From assembly GCA_023333565.1 (NCBI GenBank), contig JAJKFH010002094.1, positions 186,001-250,000 on the forward strand: 64,000 nucleotides of DNA. Reading direction: 5' to 3'. This DNA comes from Puffinus mauretanicus (taxonomy: Eukaryota > Chordata > Aves > Procellariiformes > Procellariidae). The position numbers and the translations under genes are program-made. Positions 1 to 34,276 of this stretch are shown here, piece after piece (within the stretch, counting starts at the first letter, position 1; each line of letters opens with the position of its first letter). A model generated the notes under the pieces. That model searched no databases. It saw nothing but the letters and a program-made list of their open reading frames with translations, and had not been told where the DNA came from.

Positions 1-510
1 TCCTGAGTAACACTAAGCTGAATGAGAAGTAAAGCTGTAAACGGAAGCTGGGGCTTCTTCCAAGAATAGTACAATAGTAGGCCAAGTAGTCCAAGACTAC
101 CTGACTCCCTTCCAGGTCCCGATGGTAGAAAGTATAAGCTGAAATGGATGCATAGAGCTGTCAGAGGCATGTGGTCCTCACACAAGTTTTGTACCCACTT
201 GCCCTTCACACAATTCTCATCAAGAAATCTAATTAAACTGCCCATCTGTATTCAAAATAGGGGATTATATGGAATAATAATTCTTTCTGTCCCATCAGTG
301 GGAAAAAGCAGCAAACAAAGCCAGGTAGTATTTCTGGAGTGAGAGAGTGTAGAATTTCATACAATAAAATGCAAATAATACACAGTGCTGAGTCCATGCA
401 TGCTTCTGGGTCTGTTTCACTGCATAACTTGATCAACAGTTGTACAACTCCATGGTGTTTTTAGCTGACTTGTCACATGCTCAGTGAGATCAGTGGGGAT
501 TTTTGGTTTA

Positions 511-1486
<976 letters not shown>

Positions 1487-1487
1487 T

Positions 1488-4039
1488 TACTAGGGGTAAT
1501 GCAGCAATTATCTGTGAGGTTAGAAAACACATTACAATAGTGCATGATGGAAGAAACACTCTTACAGCATAGTGGATTAAATGGTGCTCTGCTCTATGTA
1601 TCAACTGATTGAATTGACTCTTTCATTTTTCTGTTAATTCAGAGCTCTGTTCTATAATTTTCTTTCCTTTGTTTCTATTTTATGTAGTCAGATCTCTAGG
1701 CCTACCGGATGACTGCATTTACAGAGGAATGATTTCTGTGGGTTGGTTTTTTTTTTAATTGTTGAATTAAGAGGATAAACAGATCCTTTCCAAGGTTCCA
1801 AACACTGCACTCACTAGATATTCCCAATTTGGAATTGTGAAAGCCCTCTTGTGTCTTTTTTGTTTAGCACCTTTCAGACTATGAGATTTGTTTACAACAA
1901 AACACTGGAAGAGGCACAGTACGCTGGATATGCAGAGATCTAATATTATTAGCACATCTCATTAAAGACATTCCCTTGGGATAAAATAGCCCAAGTTGTC
2001 AAATATTTCAATTATTGCACAGATCCATCTGCTAACAAAGCTGATATTCTCCGCTTTGATCTTTTTCATAACAGAAACCGAGTAATCTTGCATTCATTCA
2101 CTATTATTGAAAAAAAAATTATCAGTAACCCTGTTTATTATTGCCAAACAATTGTATTAACTGAAAAGTTTCATGCAATTATGAAGCTGGAATTTAGGTA
2201 TATTGTTCCAAAATTAATACTGTTCCAAATTTATCCTTTTTTTTTAGCCTTTTTTTTTTTTTAATCTAGGTTCATCACCTACAATTTGGATTTTGAGTAG
2301 CTTTTCTGAATAAATTAAGCAGCTCATCAACACTCCCACCTATGACAGACGTCAAGGTGGAAATCAAATAATTGGTTAACTTTTCCTTGAGAAACAGTTT
2401 CACTTTAATTGCAGGAAAGATATTCTGAGCTTAGAATATTTTTTAAAATTCTTTTCTGAACCCTTTACCATTTAGCAACCTCATTATTGCAGTATGGCCA
2501 GCCTAACAGAAATAATATTTAAATAATGATCACAGTATTTTTGTACATTATAAAACTCGTTCCACTCATTATTCCACTGCTTACACGTGAAAAAAATTGC
2601 TTTGCCTTCTTAGCCAGCTAAGACAGATTTCATGACACAACTTAGCGTTATCAATTCAAATGCATGGGTACAATCTCCTGACTGATGGTTTTGTTTCTAA
2701 CTACATGATTTTCCACTTCATTAAAGTGTTATTAATCACATGAGACCATTTCACAAAATAATTACATAAGATTGTAAAATGGACCCAGTTTTTCACCAGC
2801 AGTTTTATCATTGCCTATAATATCTCACATTTTCTTACAAGATTCCTAACAGGAATAATACAAGCATATTATATATATTAGTATATACTATGTTAGTATA
2901 TATTATGTTAGTATATATTATAGTATATTATGTATACTGCATATGTATTGTATATTGTATTTTTGTATAGATATCACATGCTATTATTACAATGTATCTT
3001 TATGGTATTATTACAATGTGTAGTATATATAGTAGGTTAGTATGCATTATGTTAGCATATACTATATAATATGTCAATAGACTGCCTTTTAAAAGTATTT
3101 GGTGACTATTTTGTTTTGACTGTTTTATACGATTTTTCCTGAAATCAATGATATGCTAACTCTCCTCCACTTATTCAAAGCATGCTAGTTATATTCTTTA
3201 CACATGATAGTTTGTTGGCATTTTATAATTTTGAGGGATATATTCCAGTGACAATATTTGACAAAATTAATATAAATTAGTGTAAGAAGTAAATATGAAC
3301 AGTTAATTTTCCTGGGTGCAAATATTTAAAACTTTGAATTTAGTTGCTGTTCCATCTCTCTTTTTCTAGTTATCCAAGTAAGTATCATCCTTTTTTCATT
3401 TCCCTGTGATTATTAATATTTGTTTATATAATTATATCACAATTGTGCAATATTTTCATAGGCACAAGCAAGCTTATAAGGAAGCTCAGCCTGATATGCT
3501 TTCTTTTAGCACTTTGATGTTTTGATACATAACATTCTAACCCCATTCCCCAAGCTTCCCCGTGAAAAAAGAAAATATTAACATTATTTAAATACGTATG
3601 TCTTTTCCTGTTGCTTCACAGCTAGTGCCAATGACCATTGATGTTTGAGGTAAATGCAAAAAAAAAAAAAAAAGATAATTGTTTGTTTCAAGAATATATT
3701 TAATTTATGGACAAATAATTGGAAACTACTTCCTGATGGGTTTTTCTTCTTAGGACAGTTTCTCCTAAGCTTAGGACCTAATGTCTGTTAATGTAGGAAA
3801 CCGCTCTCTATAGAAGAATCCTGAGAATGTAGGCAATGCAGCAGTGATTAGTACTTTTAAGACCACGGTGTTTGAGAATCTTGTGGCAAAGATATTGGCA
3901 ATCCAGCCCGATTCTCGTACTATATTTATACAATAGACATAAATATAAGGAATACAAGGTTTGCCAGAACACCTGTGTAGAAGTCCTACCTTAGAGCGTC
4001 TCTATCTGTCCCTAAAGAGTGAATAAATCAAGATCCTAC
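1488..4039. other. Intron 2 of the second MYH gene
   Basis: About 2.5 kb of A/T-rich DNA between exons 2 and 3, with an A/T dinucleotide-rich patch near 2.9 kb. No other feature seen. Confidence 0.6.
2862..3070. repeat. A/T-rich degenerate tandem repeat
   Basis: Imperfect repeats of GTTAGTATATATTAT-like units, interrupted around 2940-3010. Low-complexity DNA inside intron 2 of the second MYH gene. Confidence 0.7.
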
Positions 4040-4087
4040 CTTTTGTGAGACAAGATGAATGGCTTGCAGACTGGAAGCTGGTCAGTA
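4040..4087 (-). other. MYH: Non-coding exon 2 (5' UTR), second MYH gene
   Basis: A 48-nt exon with acceptor TTTTACAG and donor AAAG|GTAGGA. It is homologous to 34233-34276 and to the decayed copy at 42,470. Confidence 0.7.
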
Positions 4088-4320
4088 CTGTAAAACAGAG
4101 TTAGCAACTTCCTTCTTACTGCTGCACAGAATTCCAGAGAAAATTTATAGACAGAAAACATACGGATGCCTTGAAAGCAGACTGAAAATCCCAGCTGACA
4201 CTGGCAGTCCCCCATTGAACAAATGTGAGCATCTGTAGGAATGCACTGGTGCTTGTGGAATGCAAGGCCAGTTTCCTTTCATTCCCCACCTCCCCAGTCC
4301 AAAGCCTCTGACACTCTTAC

Positions 4321-4343
4321 CTTAGAGATTTCTGAGGAAGGAC
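4321..4343 (-). other. MYH: Non-coding exon 1 (5' UTR), second MYH gene
   Basis: Ends at donor TAAG|GTAAGAG; the start is estimated from the TATA box. It is alignable with exon 1 of the complete gene (shared CAGTNTGT core). Confidence 0.6.
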
Positions 4344-4365
4344 AAGACACACTGATCCCAGGGTA

Positions 4366-4373
4366 CTTTTATA
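4366..4373 (-). promoter_or_regulatory. TATA box of the second MYH gene
   Basis: TATAAAAG on the minus strand, about 30 nt upstream of inferred exon 1. It matches the element at 34518-34525. Confidence 0.8.
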
Positions 4374-4400
4374 GGGTCTGATCTGCATATGTAGCCACCA

Positions 4401-4433
4401 CCTCCTCTTTCTTAGGTCAAAACATTTTTGGCA
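4401..4433 (-). promoter_or_regulatory. Conserved proximal promoter block of the second MYH gene
   Basis: Same 33-nt length and order as 34553-34585. The first 16 bases are identical and the A-rich remainder is similar, ending TTTTTGGCA on the plus strand. Confidence 0.6.
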
Positions 4434-4514
4434 ATCTTAACTCCCAGCAGAATTGCCATTCATATTAGAAGTGAATGGATATAATTAGACATAACAGGTC
4501 TGTGAATCAATCTC

Positions 4515-4524
4515 CTATAAATAA
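4515..4524 (-). promoter_or_regulatory. MEF2 consensus site, second MYH gene
   Basis: TTATTTATAG on the minus strand fits YTAWWWWTAR exactly. It lies about 145 nt upstream of the TATA box inside a block shared with the complete gene's promoter. Confidence 0.6.
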
Positions 4525-4549
4525 TTTGACAAGAGAGCCTGAGAAGGGG

Positions 4550-7500
4550 GGGGGAAGCAGGAGGGTGTGCTAAAGGAGATGAAAGGGGCTACAGTGGTAC
4601 TGTAATCCTTTGGATGCTGACTTGAGCAGAGAAAGTGAAGAGTAAGAGCCAGTGTATTGTAACAGGAAACATGTAGGGATGGAGAGGTGAAGGCACAGGC
4701 TCCCGCATGCTGTAAATATTCTGAATCTGCAATGTGGAAAAGCATGAGGGGTCCTACTGAGATGCAGGGTCATTGTTAGAGGAAGGAAATCCCAATGCAG
4801 GAGGAAGCATCTGAATACGAACAGAAGTCACAGGAGAGAATCAAGGAATGATATGAATGACCAAGTAGCAAAATGGACCAAAGCCAAAGCAAGAGAAGGG
4901 GGGAAGGATGAGTCTGAAGGTAGTGATAAAGAAGGATATGTGATTAAGGAAGAGGAAGTAAATAGAGGTGTGATTCCAAGCAGATAACAGCAAGTCACCA
5001 TGGACACAAGGACAAATAAAAGGGCAAATCAAATTAAGTCTAGAGCTGAAGACAGAAGCCTCTAAGGTTGAAGTCATCGAGTCAGATTCCAGAGGAAAGA
5101 CATAGAAATCCAACTCTTGTTTCTGGGGCTGAAGGGTTTCAACAATCATATGAACAGGACTATGGGACTGTTGTACTGAACTTAAGACATGTATCCCACT
5201 GGAAGCAGGAGAAATAGGTGCTGTCTCAATATAAGGGAGTTATTCAGCACTACCTTTGCAGGATAAATGTGCTAGATGGAGGGAAGGTTTAATAAATTTA
5301 CATTCTGTAGAAGAGAAACAGTCAGGTCCTATGCAAGTCTGGAAGAGAGGCAGTTATTGTTAGAAGGAGCTGAACCCCACGCTACTATGTGAAAAAAGCG
5401 AATCTACTGGGCTGATCCCTGGGATGTTCCCTACGCAGATTAAGGAGGGGGTTACACATGTTCTGCAACAGCACAAGGAGGCGAGTGGTGAAAAGGGTAG
5501 TATAACCCTTTGTTTTATTGAGAAACAATTTCATCCCCATGCAACAGATCTTGATTTGGGTGTTCTTTTTCATGTGTTGGTCTTCACTTTCCAAATGACA
5601 GTTCCTATGACAAACAAGGCAATCTGGACTGAATCACATCTCTGCAGCTTCACCTGATCCCATAGCATACTGCCTCCCCACTTACAGCACCTGTTGTGCT
5701 CCACTCCCTCTTAGCATCACCTACTCAGAGGTCTGGATAAGAAAGTGAGGAAATTCCTTCCTCCTCTTCTCTCAGCTGACTGTGTCTCTGTGATGGCACT
5801 GTAATCCTGGGGGTGGGGAGGAAATTGGCAGAGGTCAGCTTCACATTTGGAGTAAATTCATGGTGAAGAATAAGACTGAGGCCTATGGTTTAACCCTAAC
5901 AGCTAGATCCTCACCTGAGTGTAAAACGACACTTCTTTCATGTCTTTAATGCAATTACATTGTCTAAGATCTGGAATTCACTGTGAATTTCAGGTATTTC
6001 AATGACTCTGTATGTTGTCTCATTTTGCTGATGCATGCAGTTTTGACCTGGATTGGAATTGGCTACAAAAAAAGAAAAACTCATGGGTTTTCCCACAGTC
6101 ATATGCAACACTGGCATAAAACTGACAGCTGGCTAAAAGCTTTTATTTGCAAGATTTTTTCAAATAGAAAAAGAATCATCCATAATTTTTTGAAGACTCA
6201 AAAGGACTTACGAGAAATAATTTTTTGAAGTATTTTTCAAAATTACATTGAAATTGAAAATTTCCACAACCTGAAACATTTTGCTTGGTCTGTTTTCACT
6301 TATATTTTTCCCTTGCTCTTGTTTGCATTTATGTTGCCAGTCAATACAACAGAATACAATGTGACTATTGGTTTTCTATCTGTATGTATTCTTGCTTTTA
6401 CTTTTTCCTTTTTGTCATTTCAAGAGCAAAGTTTTCTTAATTTGGAAAAACTCTGTAGCTGTCAAAGAAAAACTGAAACTGTGACTTTCTGAATTGGAAA
6501 AACTTGGAAAAAATACAGAGGAGTAAAAGCTGGAGGTCAAGAAAAAAAAAGGTGTATGTATGTGTGTGGGGGATTAAGCCTTGTATCTAACTTATTTTGC
6601 TACCTTTGGTAGTAAAAGAAAAAAAAGTCAAAATTAAAAAAAATTAATTGTGGCAGCTCATAAAAAAAGCAGTTTTTTCCTCCTCCAAAATGTCAGGAAA
6701 TCTTTTTCTTTAATACAACGGTTTTGTTTCAATCAAGCAGAATGAAAACAGCCACAAGTTTTCACAGCCTTTCACAACAGGCATTTTAGCGTTTTTTTGC
6801 CAGTATTCTCTTACTACCTCCACAAGTATAGCCCTCCTACATTCATTCCCCATTTGCTCAAGTCTTCCATCAACAACAACCCTTCACAACAAACTATATG
6901 CAGACATGCTGTCATACCTGTGAGCTAGGTGTCCGACATCCTGTTAGCATTGATGGAGCTTGAGCTAATGGCATCTGGAGAATGATTCAGTTGTCCTAAT
7001 GTGGTTGCCTACCTTAGAGTGAACCGAAACATTTGCTTGACTCTAATAGTAGTGTCTGCAATGGGAGTTTAGACATTCAGCTCACTCACCTACTTATTCA
7101 TTTAGGCATGAAGATGACTAAATGTGGATATTTGAGTTTGGAATTGAATCTCACCCACATGTGTAACAAACTTAAACATGGTACTGCACATCTAGCCATC
7201 ACTGAAATTCCTCTCTCCTTGTGGCCAATTCCTGCTCATTTTGCCCCTTTATTCATTCTGAGGGTGTCCACATTGGCAACAGTTACTGAAGCTAAAATTG
7301 CTGCACTGCTGCTTGAGAAAGAGGAAGCAGCACTTTGAGCACAGAGGAACATATAAATCCTTCTAGAGAGGATGCAGTGAAATGTGGGCTGCAGTGAAAT
7401 GAACCCTGAGCAGCCTCTTCAGCCAGCTCTCAGACCTGTTGAATGGTGGTGGTTTCTTCAAAAGGAAAGTGTTTGAGGCACTTATAAAGGACAAGTTTTG

Positions 7501-10500
7501 CTTATTGAGCATAATGGCAAAAACTATGCCAATAAAAATTTCTCCTTTGTATTATAACTAGTTCGTACTTTACCTTTTATACCATGCTCAGTTTGAGCTA
7601 ACAATGCAGTTTTCCAAGAAGTCAACAATGATAAATTTTAATCCCTGATAAATGTTAGCCAGAGAGCAATTGCAACTGATTGCTGTTGAACGTTCACTAA
7701 ACAAAATACTACAAACTGAAAGGGCATGAAGACTAGCTTATATATGATACATTCCAGAAAAAAGAATAAATGCATATAGAGGACAAAATAAATTATTTCC
7801 CATTTTAGGCATACCCCAGAAGTTGTCTGGGTGTCTATTGGTGTCACTGATACTTTTCTATCTACCATCACCAGTACTACATAAGCAATGTCATTTCTGA
7901 CTGGTAGAAGAAAGGACTAAGTAAGCGTCATGCCACAATATTTTTCTTTATCCCCTACCTCTGACAGGTTCACCCCATGCTCCCCTCCCTCATCCTGCTG
8001 CCTCAATGCAGAGATTGCAGCCAACCTGGATGGGTACCACATCTAAGCAGAAGACGCCAGAGGCAGGGGTTGCAGTGTGGACAGTCTGTGGGGCTCCAGC
8101 AATGTGACCAGCACCCATGCTGCTGTGCAGCACTGCCACAAGGACAGGCCTGACATTGGCAGGGCCCTGAGCTGGCTGGTGGGGCCCTCAGCGTGCCCAG
8201 GCCTACGGCAGGCTCTGCCACGGGCAAGGAGTCCAGGCCAGAGCTCAGGTAGGTGCTGGGTGTGAGGCATCAGGGGCAGAGCATGGGGTGACTGAGGCTG
8301 AAAAAATAGTGAAAAGAGAAAGGGAACAATTGAAATTCCCAGAGAGCTGAATAGACCACCAAAAGGGGTTTTAAAACCAGCTTGTAGCTGGCATTCACTG
8401 GCCTACCTCCCTGCACACTTCCCCTGGCAGGGCCCCTGTCCTCAAGAGCCAGTCATTGCCCTACAGGAGAGGGAGGCATGAGGCACTGACGGAGGCTTCC
8501 CATCTTTCCTGCTGCGCTTGACCACCAGCTGCCTGCCTCCCACTGCCCTCCTCCCATGCCCCGCTTTTGTGGTAGAGGAGCTGGATATAGGTGAGCAGTT
8601 ACAGGGGGAAATAAAAATGATCTCTCTCCTGGTGCATGGCCAAACGAGTAAGTGCATTAGCAGAACAGTTCACCTGCCACCCTTTCTGAAATGTGGCTAC
8701 TACCAAAAACTGTGCTGTATTAATGGATGAACCCTTAGAATAGCAGAGTATATGTTAGTACACTTACAAATCCTGTGATGGGCGATGCTTCTTCCAGCTG
8801 CAGCTGGGTTGTGTTTAGCATTACCAGTGTCATGGGGAAAACAGGTGCTGCTCATACAAAGGGTGCCACAATAACCTGAAGAGTTCAAGGGGGCACTAAA
8901 AGCACCAGAGATGCTCAACTATGGTGGATCCTGAACTACCATTTCTAAAATGATCGGAGTAGTGTCCCTTCCTAACTCAATCTGTCTTCTGCTGCCCAAA
9001 TGTTATTTACATGTTTTATTAAGAACCTTAGCATTTGAAGGCAGTGTTTTTTTCCAGCACTTGAAGTCTGGCTGGAGGATTAGAAAAGATATCCAAAAAC
9101 GACACATGAAGGTCAGCTAGAGATTGACAATTCTGGCGGGATGGCCAAAGATGTTTAGCACCTGCTTTAAATAAACAACAAATTTGAGGTAGCTGCTAAA
9201 GCTTGTCACATACGCCAAAAATACCAACCAAGTCAATCTCACACTCTTTCTCTGTGGCTTGGCAAAAACAAATTTATTTAGCAGTAATAGGAGTCCCTAT
9301 ACAGCTTCACTTCTAATTTACTGGAGTCCTTAGACACATCAAATATATTCCCAAATGATCTAATTTACCTACCCGTCTGTAAAGTGTGATCAGTAGTTAG
9401 ACACCTTACACAATAAATGCTGTACTTTATCTTGTTACATTTGCAATCAACATGTAAATGCTGAATGTCTAGTTCAGCTTAACACAAAATATTATGTTTT
9501 GGGATAATAATCTGTTCTTAGGAAAATGAACAGGCCCAGTATGTTGAGAATGACAATAAACAGGCAAAAGAGTCAGCCTGTGGACAGAGGAAGGTGAGCG
9601 GAAGGGGTGAGAAGAGGAGGGGAGAGAGAAGGCAGGAGAGTTGGTGGACCTAAGTAGGACAGGCAAAGCCACTAGTCCCAAGGCTTGAAGTGGGCCCGTG
9701 GGCTGACTAAAGGGTCAGCTCATTTTGCTCATAGAGGATCTTCACATAGTGCAGCAAGCCTCCTTGACCTGCTATGAGGGTAATGAATGCATCACCCCCT
9801 TCTCACTGGCTGATTTCTTGTGGATGGCTGGAAGCCTAACATTTCTTACAACATGGCATGTGTGGCCATGGTGCTGGCCTTAGCTGTCAAGTTGTGGTAA
9901 CAAGCATAGACTCCTTCCATCTGGTGTCAAGGCTTTGCCTTAATCATTCAGGGAAAAAAACTAAATTTTTTAATCTACTGCCCAGACTGGAGGCTTCCCT
10001 GCCCTGGAGCTTGTTGTGTAGGCAGGAAGACAGTGGTGGACTTGTGTGATAAGAAAATGGCACTACATCTGACAGAGAGGACCAGCTTGCTTGGCTGGCA
10101 TATTCATATAGAAATGAATGATCAAAAGCAACAATCACTGCCATGTGACTCCTCTTCTATGAGGAGGTAGCTATGCTTTTGCTATGGATCTGGACGTTGG
10201 TAAAACCACTGTTTCCTAGGCCCATTCTTGGATGGCTCTGCAATAGACTTTCCCTGGACAAAGAGAAAGAGTAAAGACTTCTGGAAAGGTAGGGGAGGGC
10301 TTGACTCAAATTATAAATAGATTAAATATACTGTGATGGCTAAATCAAATGCCCACCAATTCTAGGACACCCTTCAGTCCCTAAGGAGCTTGTGAAATAA
10401 ATGGCAATGCAGTGTGAAAAACAAATGAGGGGCTTGAGGAAAATCACCCTGTGTTTTCTGCCCCTTATTTACCCAGTGAGTCTTCCCTGTGGTGAAAGGG

Positions 10501-11500
10501 CTCGGAACCCAGAGGCTGTGGCAAGTATCACTCCTTTATCCAGCCTGGCTCTGCAGTCTTCTCACACGGTGCATGGTAGAAAGACCCTCCAGCCATGATC
10601 ACGATGTCCCTTATATTTACCTTCTCTGCTGTCCCCTACACACTGGACAACACAAGGTATTTCAGAGCAAAGACATTGGTTTGTGAGAGCAGGAGGCTTT
10701 TAGGAGACTGGCCTGAGCAGAGATCTCCTTAAAGTGACTATTCTGCTTGTAGAGACAATTCAGAGAACAGATGTGCTCCCAGGAATCCCCCTTGGTACTT
10801 TTCTCCTGTGATACATTCTCCTAAGACAGCATTGCTCACTGCCAAAACATATCGCCATGATGATTGCCTGATTTACTTTATGATTTTTGGATGACGAGCC
10901 ATGGTAATTGCTTCTCACAATTGAACAGCACAAGACAGTTCTCCACTTTTCCCTGCTTTGGTGGTAGAGGTACACTACTACATGCGAGATATGTACTGTG
11001 TATATTCGATAGTCCTCACTCAGTTGTCCCACTAAGCTGACCATCTAGCTGTGCTTCTGTCCAACTTTACTGTCCAACATTACAGGACATTACTGTGATG
11101 TAATAGCTTGAAGAAAGGATTGTTTTTCTTAGGTATTTGCATGAGATTCCTTGAACTTTGGCTGGAATCGCTTAGGTGTATATGTGAAGTTGGCTGGGAC
11201 TTGGCCTGTGTTGAGAACTAGTCATGGAGCAGGAGGGCATGCACATATGGAAAGAGGGGTAAGGGCGTGTTCTTAGCTAGGAGGAGAGGTTTTTTGCCAT
11301 CTTGAAAAGTTTCTGTTGCAATGCAGAAATCTGCCAGTGTTGGCTCTTCTTGGTCTTCTTCCAGCTTACTTCTCCCTTATCATATAATACAGTACCCCAA
11401 CTGGGCTGTCTTTGCCCTCTCTTTACCATCAGGTTTTGGGTCAGTGAGGTTCCTGAAGATGATCAGTGCAATTCCTCAACAATGAGGCACACAACATTAT
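4550..11500. other. Intergenic spacer between the two MYH genes
   Basis: About 7 kb downstream of the complete gene's CR1/LTR cluster. Many short open frames on both strands, none with recognisable homology or codon structure. No exon pairs or repeats I can support. A G/C-richer patch at about 7970-8280 has overlapping frames on both strands and looks non-coding. Confidence 0.6.
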
Positions 11501-11502
11501 CA

Positions 11503-11769
11503 ATCAGAATCATAGAATATCTCAAGTTGGAAGGGACATATTAGGATCATTGAGTCCAAACTCCTGCTCCTTGCAGGACTACCTAAAACTAAACCATATG
11601 ACTAAGAGTGTCATCCAGACGTTTCTTGAACTCTGACAGGCTTGGTGCCATGACCACTTCCCTGGAGAGGCTGTTCCAGTGACCAAGCACCCTCTCAGTG
11701 AAGAACCTTTCCCTATGTCCAATCTGAATTTCCCCTGATGCAGCTTTATTCCATTTCCTAATGTCATTG
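11503..11769 (-). mobile_element. CR1 LINE 3' fragment
   Basis: Starts with the reverse complement of the CR1 tail (AATCATAGAATATCTCAAG) and continues with the typical 3' end (GGCTGTTCCAGTGACCAAGC, GAAGAACCTTTCCCTA). About 265 bp, cut off where the LTR sequence begins. Confidence 0.85.
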
Positions 11770-12110
11770 TGTCCTGGTTTCAGCTGGGATAGAGTTAATT
11801 TTCTTCCTAGTATCTGGTATAGTGCTGTGTTTTGGATTTAGTATGAGAATAATGTTGATAGCACACTGATGTTTTACTTGTTGCTAAGTTGTCAATGTAT
11901 TTGGGGATCTTGTTGACGGGTATCTCTTGTAGTGTTCTTGACCATAGGGCCCTTCCCAAGATTTAGACCTGTAAAGATTAGTGTGGGTGCATGATTGATT
12001 TCTCTCCTTTACTGCCAGATGAGGAAAGCAGTATTCTGTACCTCACATTCCATCTTCTCCCAGGGCTGCTGCATGCAACACTGGCTGGCTGGGCTTGACC
12101 TGTCAGGGAA
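11770..12110 (+). mobile_element. Avian endogenous-retrovirus LTR fragment
   Basis: Begins TGTCCTGGTTTCAGCTGGGA, the start of an LTR I recognise as common in bird genomes. The first 120 bp match well; the rest has diverged, so the right border is uncertain. It abuts the CR1 fragment directly. No retroviral gene is present. Confidence 0.55.
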
Positions 12111-13690
12111 TACCTATTCTATCCTCCTCTCTTTTCCACAGGGCATCTTTCTTCAGGGACTCCTTCTTCTAATACAGGACTTCCTTCTCTTGGTCCTGCT
12201 CCTCCAGGAGAGGCAGATACAGACAAATTGTGCATGTCGGAATGCGGAGAATATAGAAAACCCTGAAGAGTATGTTTGCTTTTCACAGAGACTCTTTTGC
12301 AGGTCTCCCTACAGCAAGCATGCATGCGGGGTATAGTGAAATGAAGCAGTGAAATGAGATAAACTCTTCGATAGGTGTCTACTCTGCGTCAGAATATGAC
12401 AGGTGAATCTCATCCAGAACATGTATTTCATTACGAAACAATGTTTGACTTCTACAGAAGACAGTTTTTAAATATAAGTAGATCAACAGAAGTAAAAGAT
12501 CTCCATCCACTGTTGATAGTTGCTGCACCTCTTACGTTCTAAACTTTTATGTCCATCAATTTTTATGTTAAAAAAATTCCTTACTGTCTAAAAAGGTGAT
12601 TTAAGTAAACTCTGTGTATCCTTTCTTTTAAAATGAATCAACCTGTTATCACTTATGAGATTATTATCTTGCACTTAAATATTTGCTTCTGATACTACTA
12701 CTTAGCAAAATCAATGGTAGATTGCGACCTCCTCTTGTTTCACAGCAGCTTGTTGGAGAAATACAAAACCTCACAATCATGTTTGATCTTCAGTCTGTAT
12801 GAGGGAAGTCAACATGAGAACACAATTTCCACAATTATTTCTCTTTTTTATGATATAGAAATACCTATCCATATGCAAATACAATCTCTGGCAAGTGTAG
12901 CAGACTTTCCTAATACCATACGAACACCTCAGTAGAAATTGTTATCATTCTTGAAAGTAATTTTCACTTAAACTTGTTCTTTTTATCTATGACATTACTT
13001 CTTTACATTATATTGTATCTATAATAAAAAAAGAAAACACTCCATCACCTTTATCTGTCTTAATATATGTTCAATTATCTTTCAGTTGCCCATAAAATAC
13101 TTGGATTTAAATATGCCCAGGAGTCTGCAGCCTTAACTATTCTTTCTTCCATAGCCTTTTAATTGTGGATTCTTGTCACTTGCCCCATCTGTGAACTGGC
13201 TATCATTTTGTGCTATGTATGAAACAAATTAGCTTCAGAGAAAGAGACTGAGGATATCTCTCCATGCCACTACCTCACCACGTTGCTTGGAGTGAACTTC
13301 AGTCTCCCAAATCAAAGTAGGAATTTGAGTTTCTCACACCCTTAAGCCTACTGAAATAACCAACATTTTTCAATTAATAAAAATAATACATAATTTTTTA
13401 AAAAAATGCTGCAGGAATCTCTTTTCCTTTTCTTTTTTTTTTTTTGCTAAGAATACATCAAAATAACTTGAAAGTATGTAGTCCTAGTCTATCAAAGAAA
13501 TGCATACTTCTCATTGCAAGATGAATAGTGAATCCATATAATTGTTATTATTCCTCATGCATTTTTAAAAATGTAAATGTAAAAATTTATTGCTGTTTAA
13601 TATACTTTTAAATATGAACATGAACTGTGTACACGTACTCCAAAAGTAATGAATGCTAGAATAAATAAATAAAGCATGCTAATCACTGTT
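12111..13690. other. Spacer downstream of the complete MYH gene
   Basis: A/T-rich DNA between the LTR fragment and the MYH poly(A) site, with a poly(T) run near 13,431. No feature recognised. Confidence 0.6.
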
Positions 13691-13694
13691 CATA

Positions 13695-13808
13695 TGCAAA
13701 GTTCTCTACTGTCTTTATTACCTAGATATAAATGATAATTACAGAAGAAAACAACACAGAGATTTACATTTTATGCATGCCTCTGGTCACTTTCTAGCCT
13801 TGGGATCC
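13695..13808 (-). other. MYH: 3' UTR of the complete MYH gene
   Basis: A short A/T-rich 3' UTR of about 110 nt, as usual for sarcomeric MYH genes. Its end is placed about 20 nt past the AATAAA signal; the exact cleavage site is estimated. Confidence 0.7.
13714..13719 (-). terminator. Poly(A) signal AATAAA
   Basis: AATAAA on the minus strand, 90 nt downstream of the stop codon and the first such signal after it. Confidence 0.85.
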
Positions 13809-33282
<19,474 letters not shown>

Positions 33283-34232
33283 GGCTGCAGTTTATTGAGT
33301 GCAGCACAGCACAAGGCTGAAGTAGAGAGACATACTACAGTGCTGAGTAAAGGAAGAAATGCCTTTGTACCACACACATGACTCCCTGTAGTGTTCTGCT
33401 TTGCCTATTCTTACGGTCTCCCTCTCTTGTCTTATCTGCTTTTCACCCTAGATGTCCTTTAATTTATTTAGATCCTAAAGAAGATAGGTGTCTTTGATTT
33501 AGATTATTTTAACATTCGCTCCCTTATTCCGGTTTACACGTTCAGTTCTTTAGATCTTGTAGTGTTTCAGTAGGCTATATAGAAAAATTGGATTGATTGG
33601 CACAATATAAAAATTTTCTATACGATGCAGCAGAGATACCAAGGGAAGTCATCTTATTGAAATTATGAAAGCCCACTTATATGCTTTCTCTCTTGCACAT
33701 TTTAGGCTGTGTAATTTGTATTGACTATAGAGATGGAGCAACAAAAGAAAAAAGGTGTGGAGTAAGCAGAAGCACAGGTGTGAATTGTCTATGCAAAGCT
33801 TTTTCCTCAGTTAGAAATCAGAGTTTTAGCTTCTCCAGTTGTTCTGCCTTTTCCAGTTCAAGCTGCTCTTCAAGATTGATTTGTACCAAAAGAGGAAAAC
33901 TTCTCAATAAAAAACACTCAGAGGGATTTGACAAAATCTTAACTATATATGTGCTGTTCATTCATCCTCTCTTTCCTGGATTTCTCTTTACAGGCAATCT
34001 TCTGTTAACAGTTCTGTGTGTTAAGAGGTCAACTATTTCTCAGCAGGTACTGAACAAATGTGCCCAACCAGTGATGAAAGGAAATTCGCTGGTTTCGACC
34101 GCACAGCTCAGGTAGAATTGCACTGCATTAGTACACACAAATGTAAAGGGATATGGGAAGTACCCATACAGCTGCATAAAAAAAACATCTCGGAGAGTTT
34201 ATTCCTATGGAGTAGGTAAATCAGAGTCTTAC

Positions 34233-34276
34233 CTCTTGTGATACCAACTGGCTCTCAGGCTGGAAGCAGGTCAATA
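34233..34276 (-). other. MYH: Non-coding exon 2 (5' UTR), complete MYH gene
   Basis: A 44-nt exon with acceptor TTTTCAG and donor GAG|GTAAGA. It aligns with exon 2 of the second gene at 4040-4087 (shared GACC-GCTTCCAG core). Two short non-coding 5' exons are the usual arrangement in skeletal MYH genes. Confidence 0.7.

Noticed and set aside
7970..8280. G/C-rich patch with open frames on both strands
   Set aside because: No conserved protein pattern, no splice-linked exons; looks like base-composition noise.
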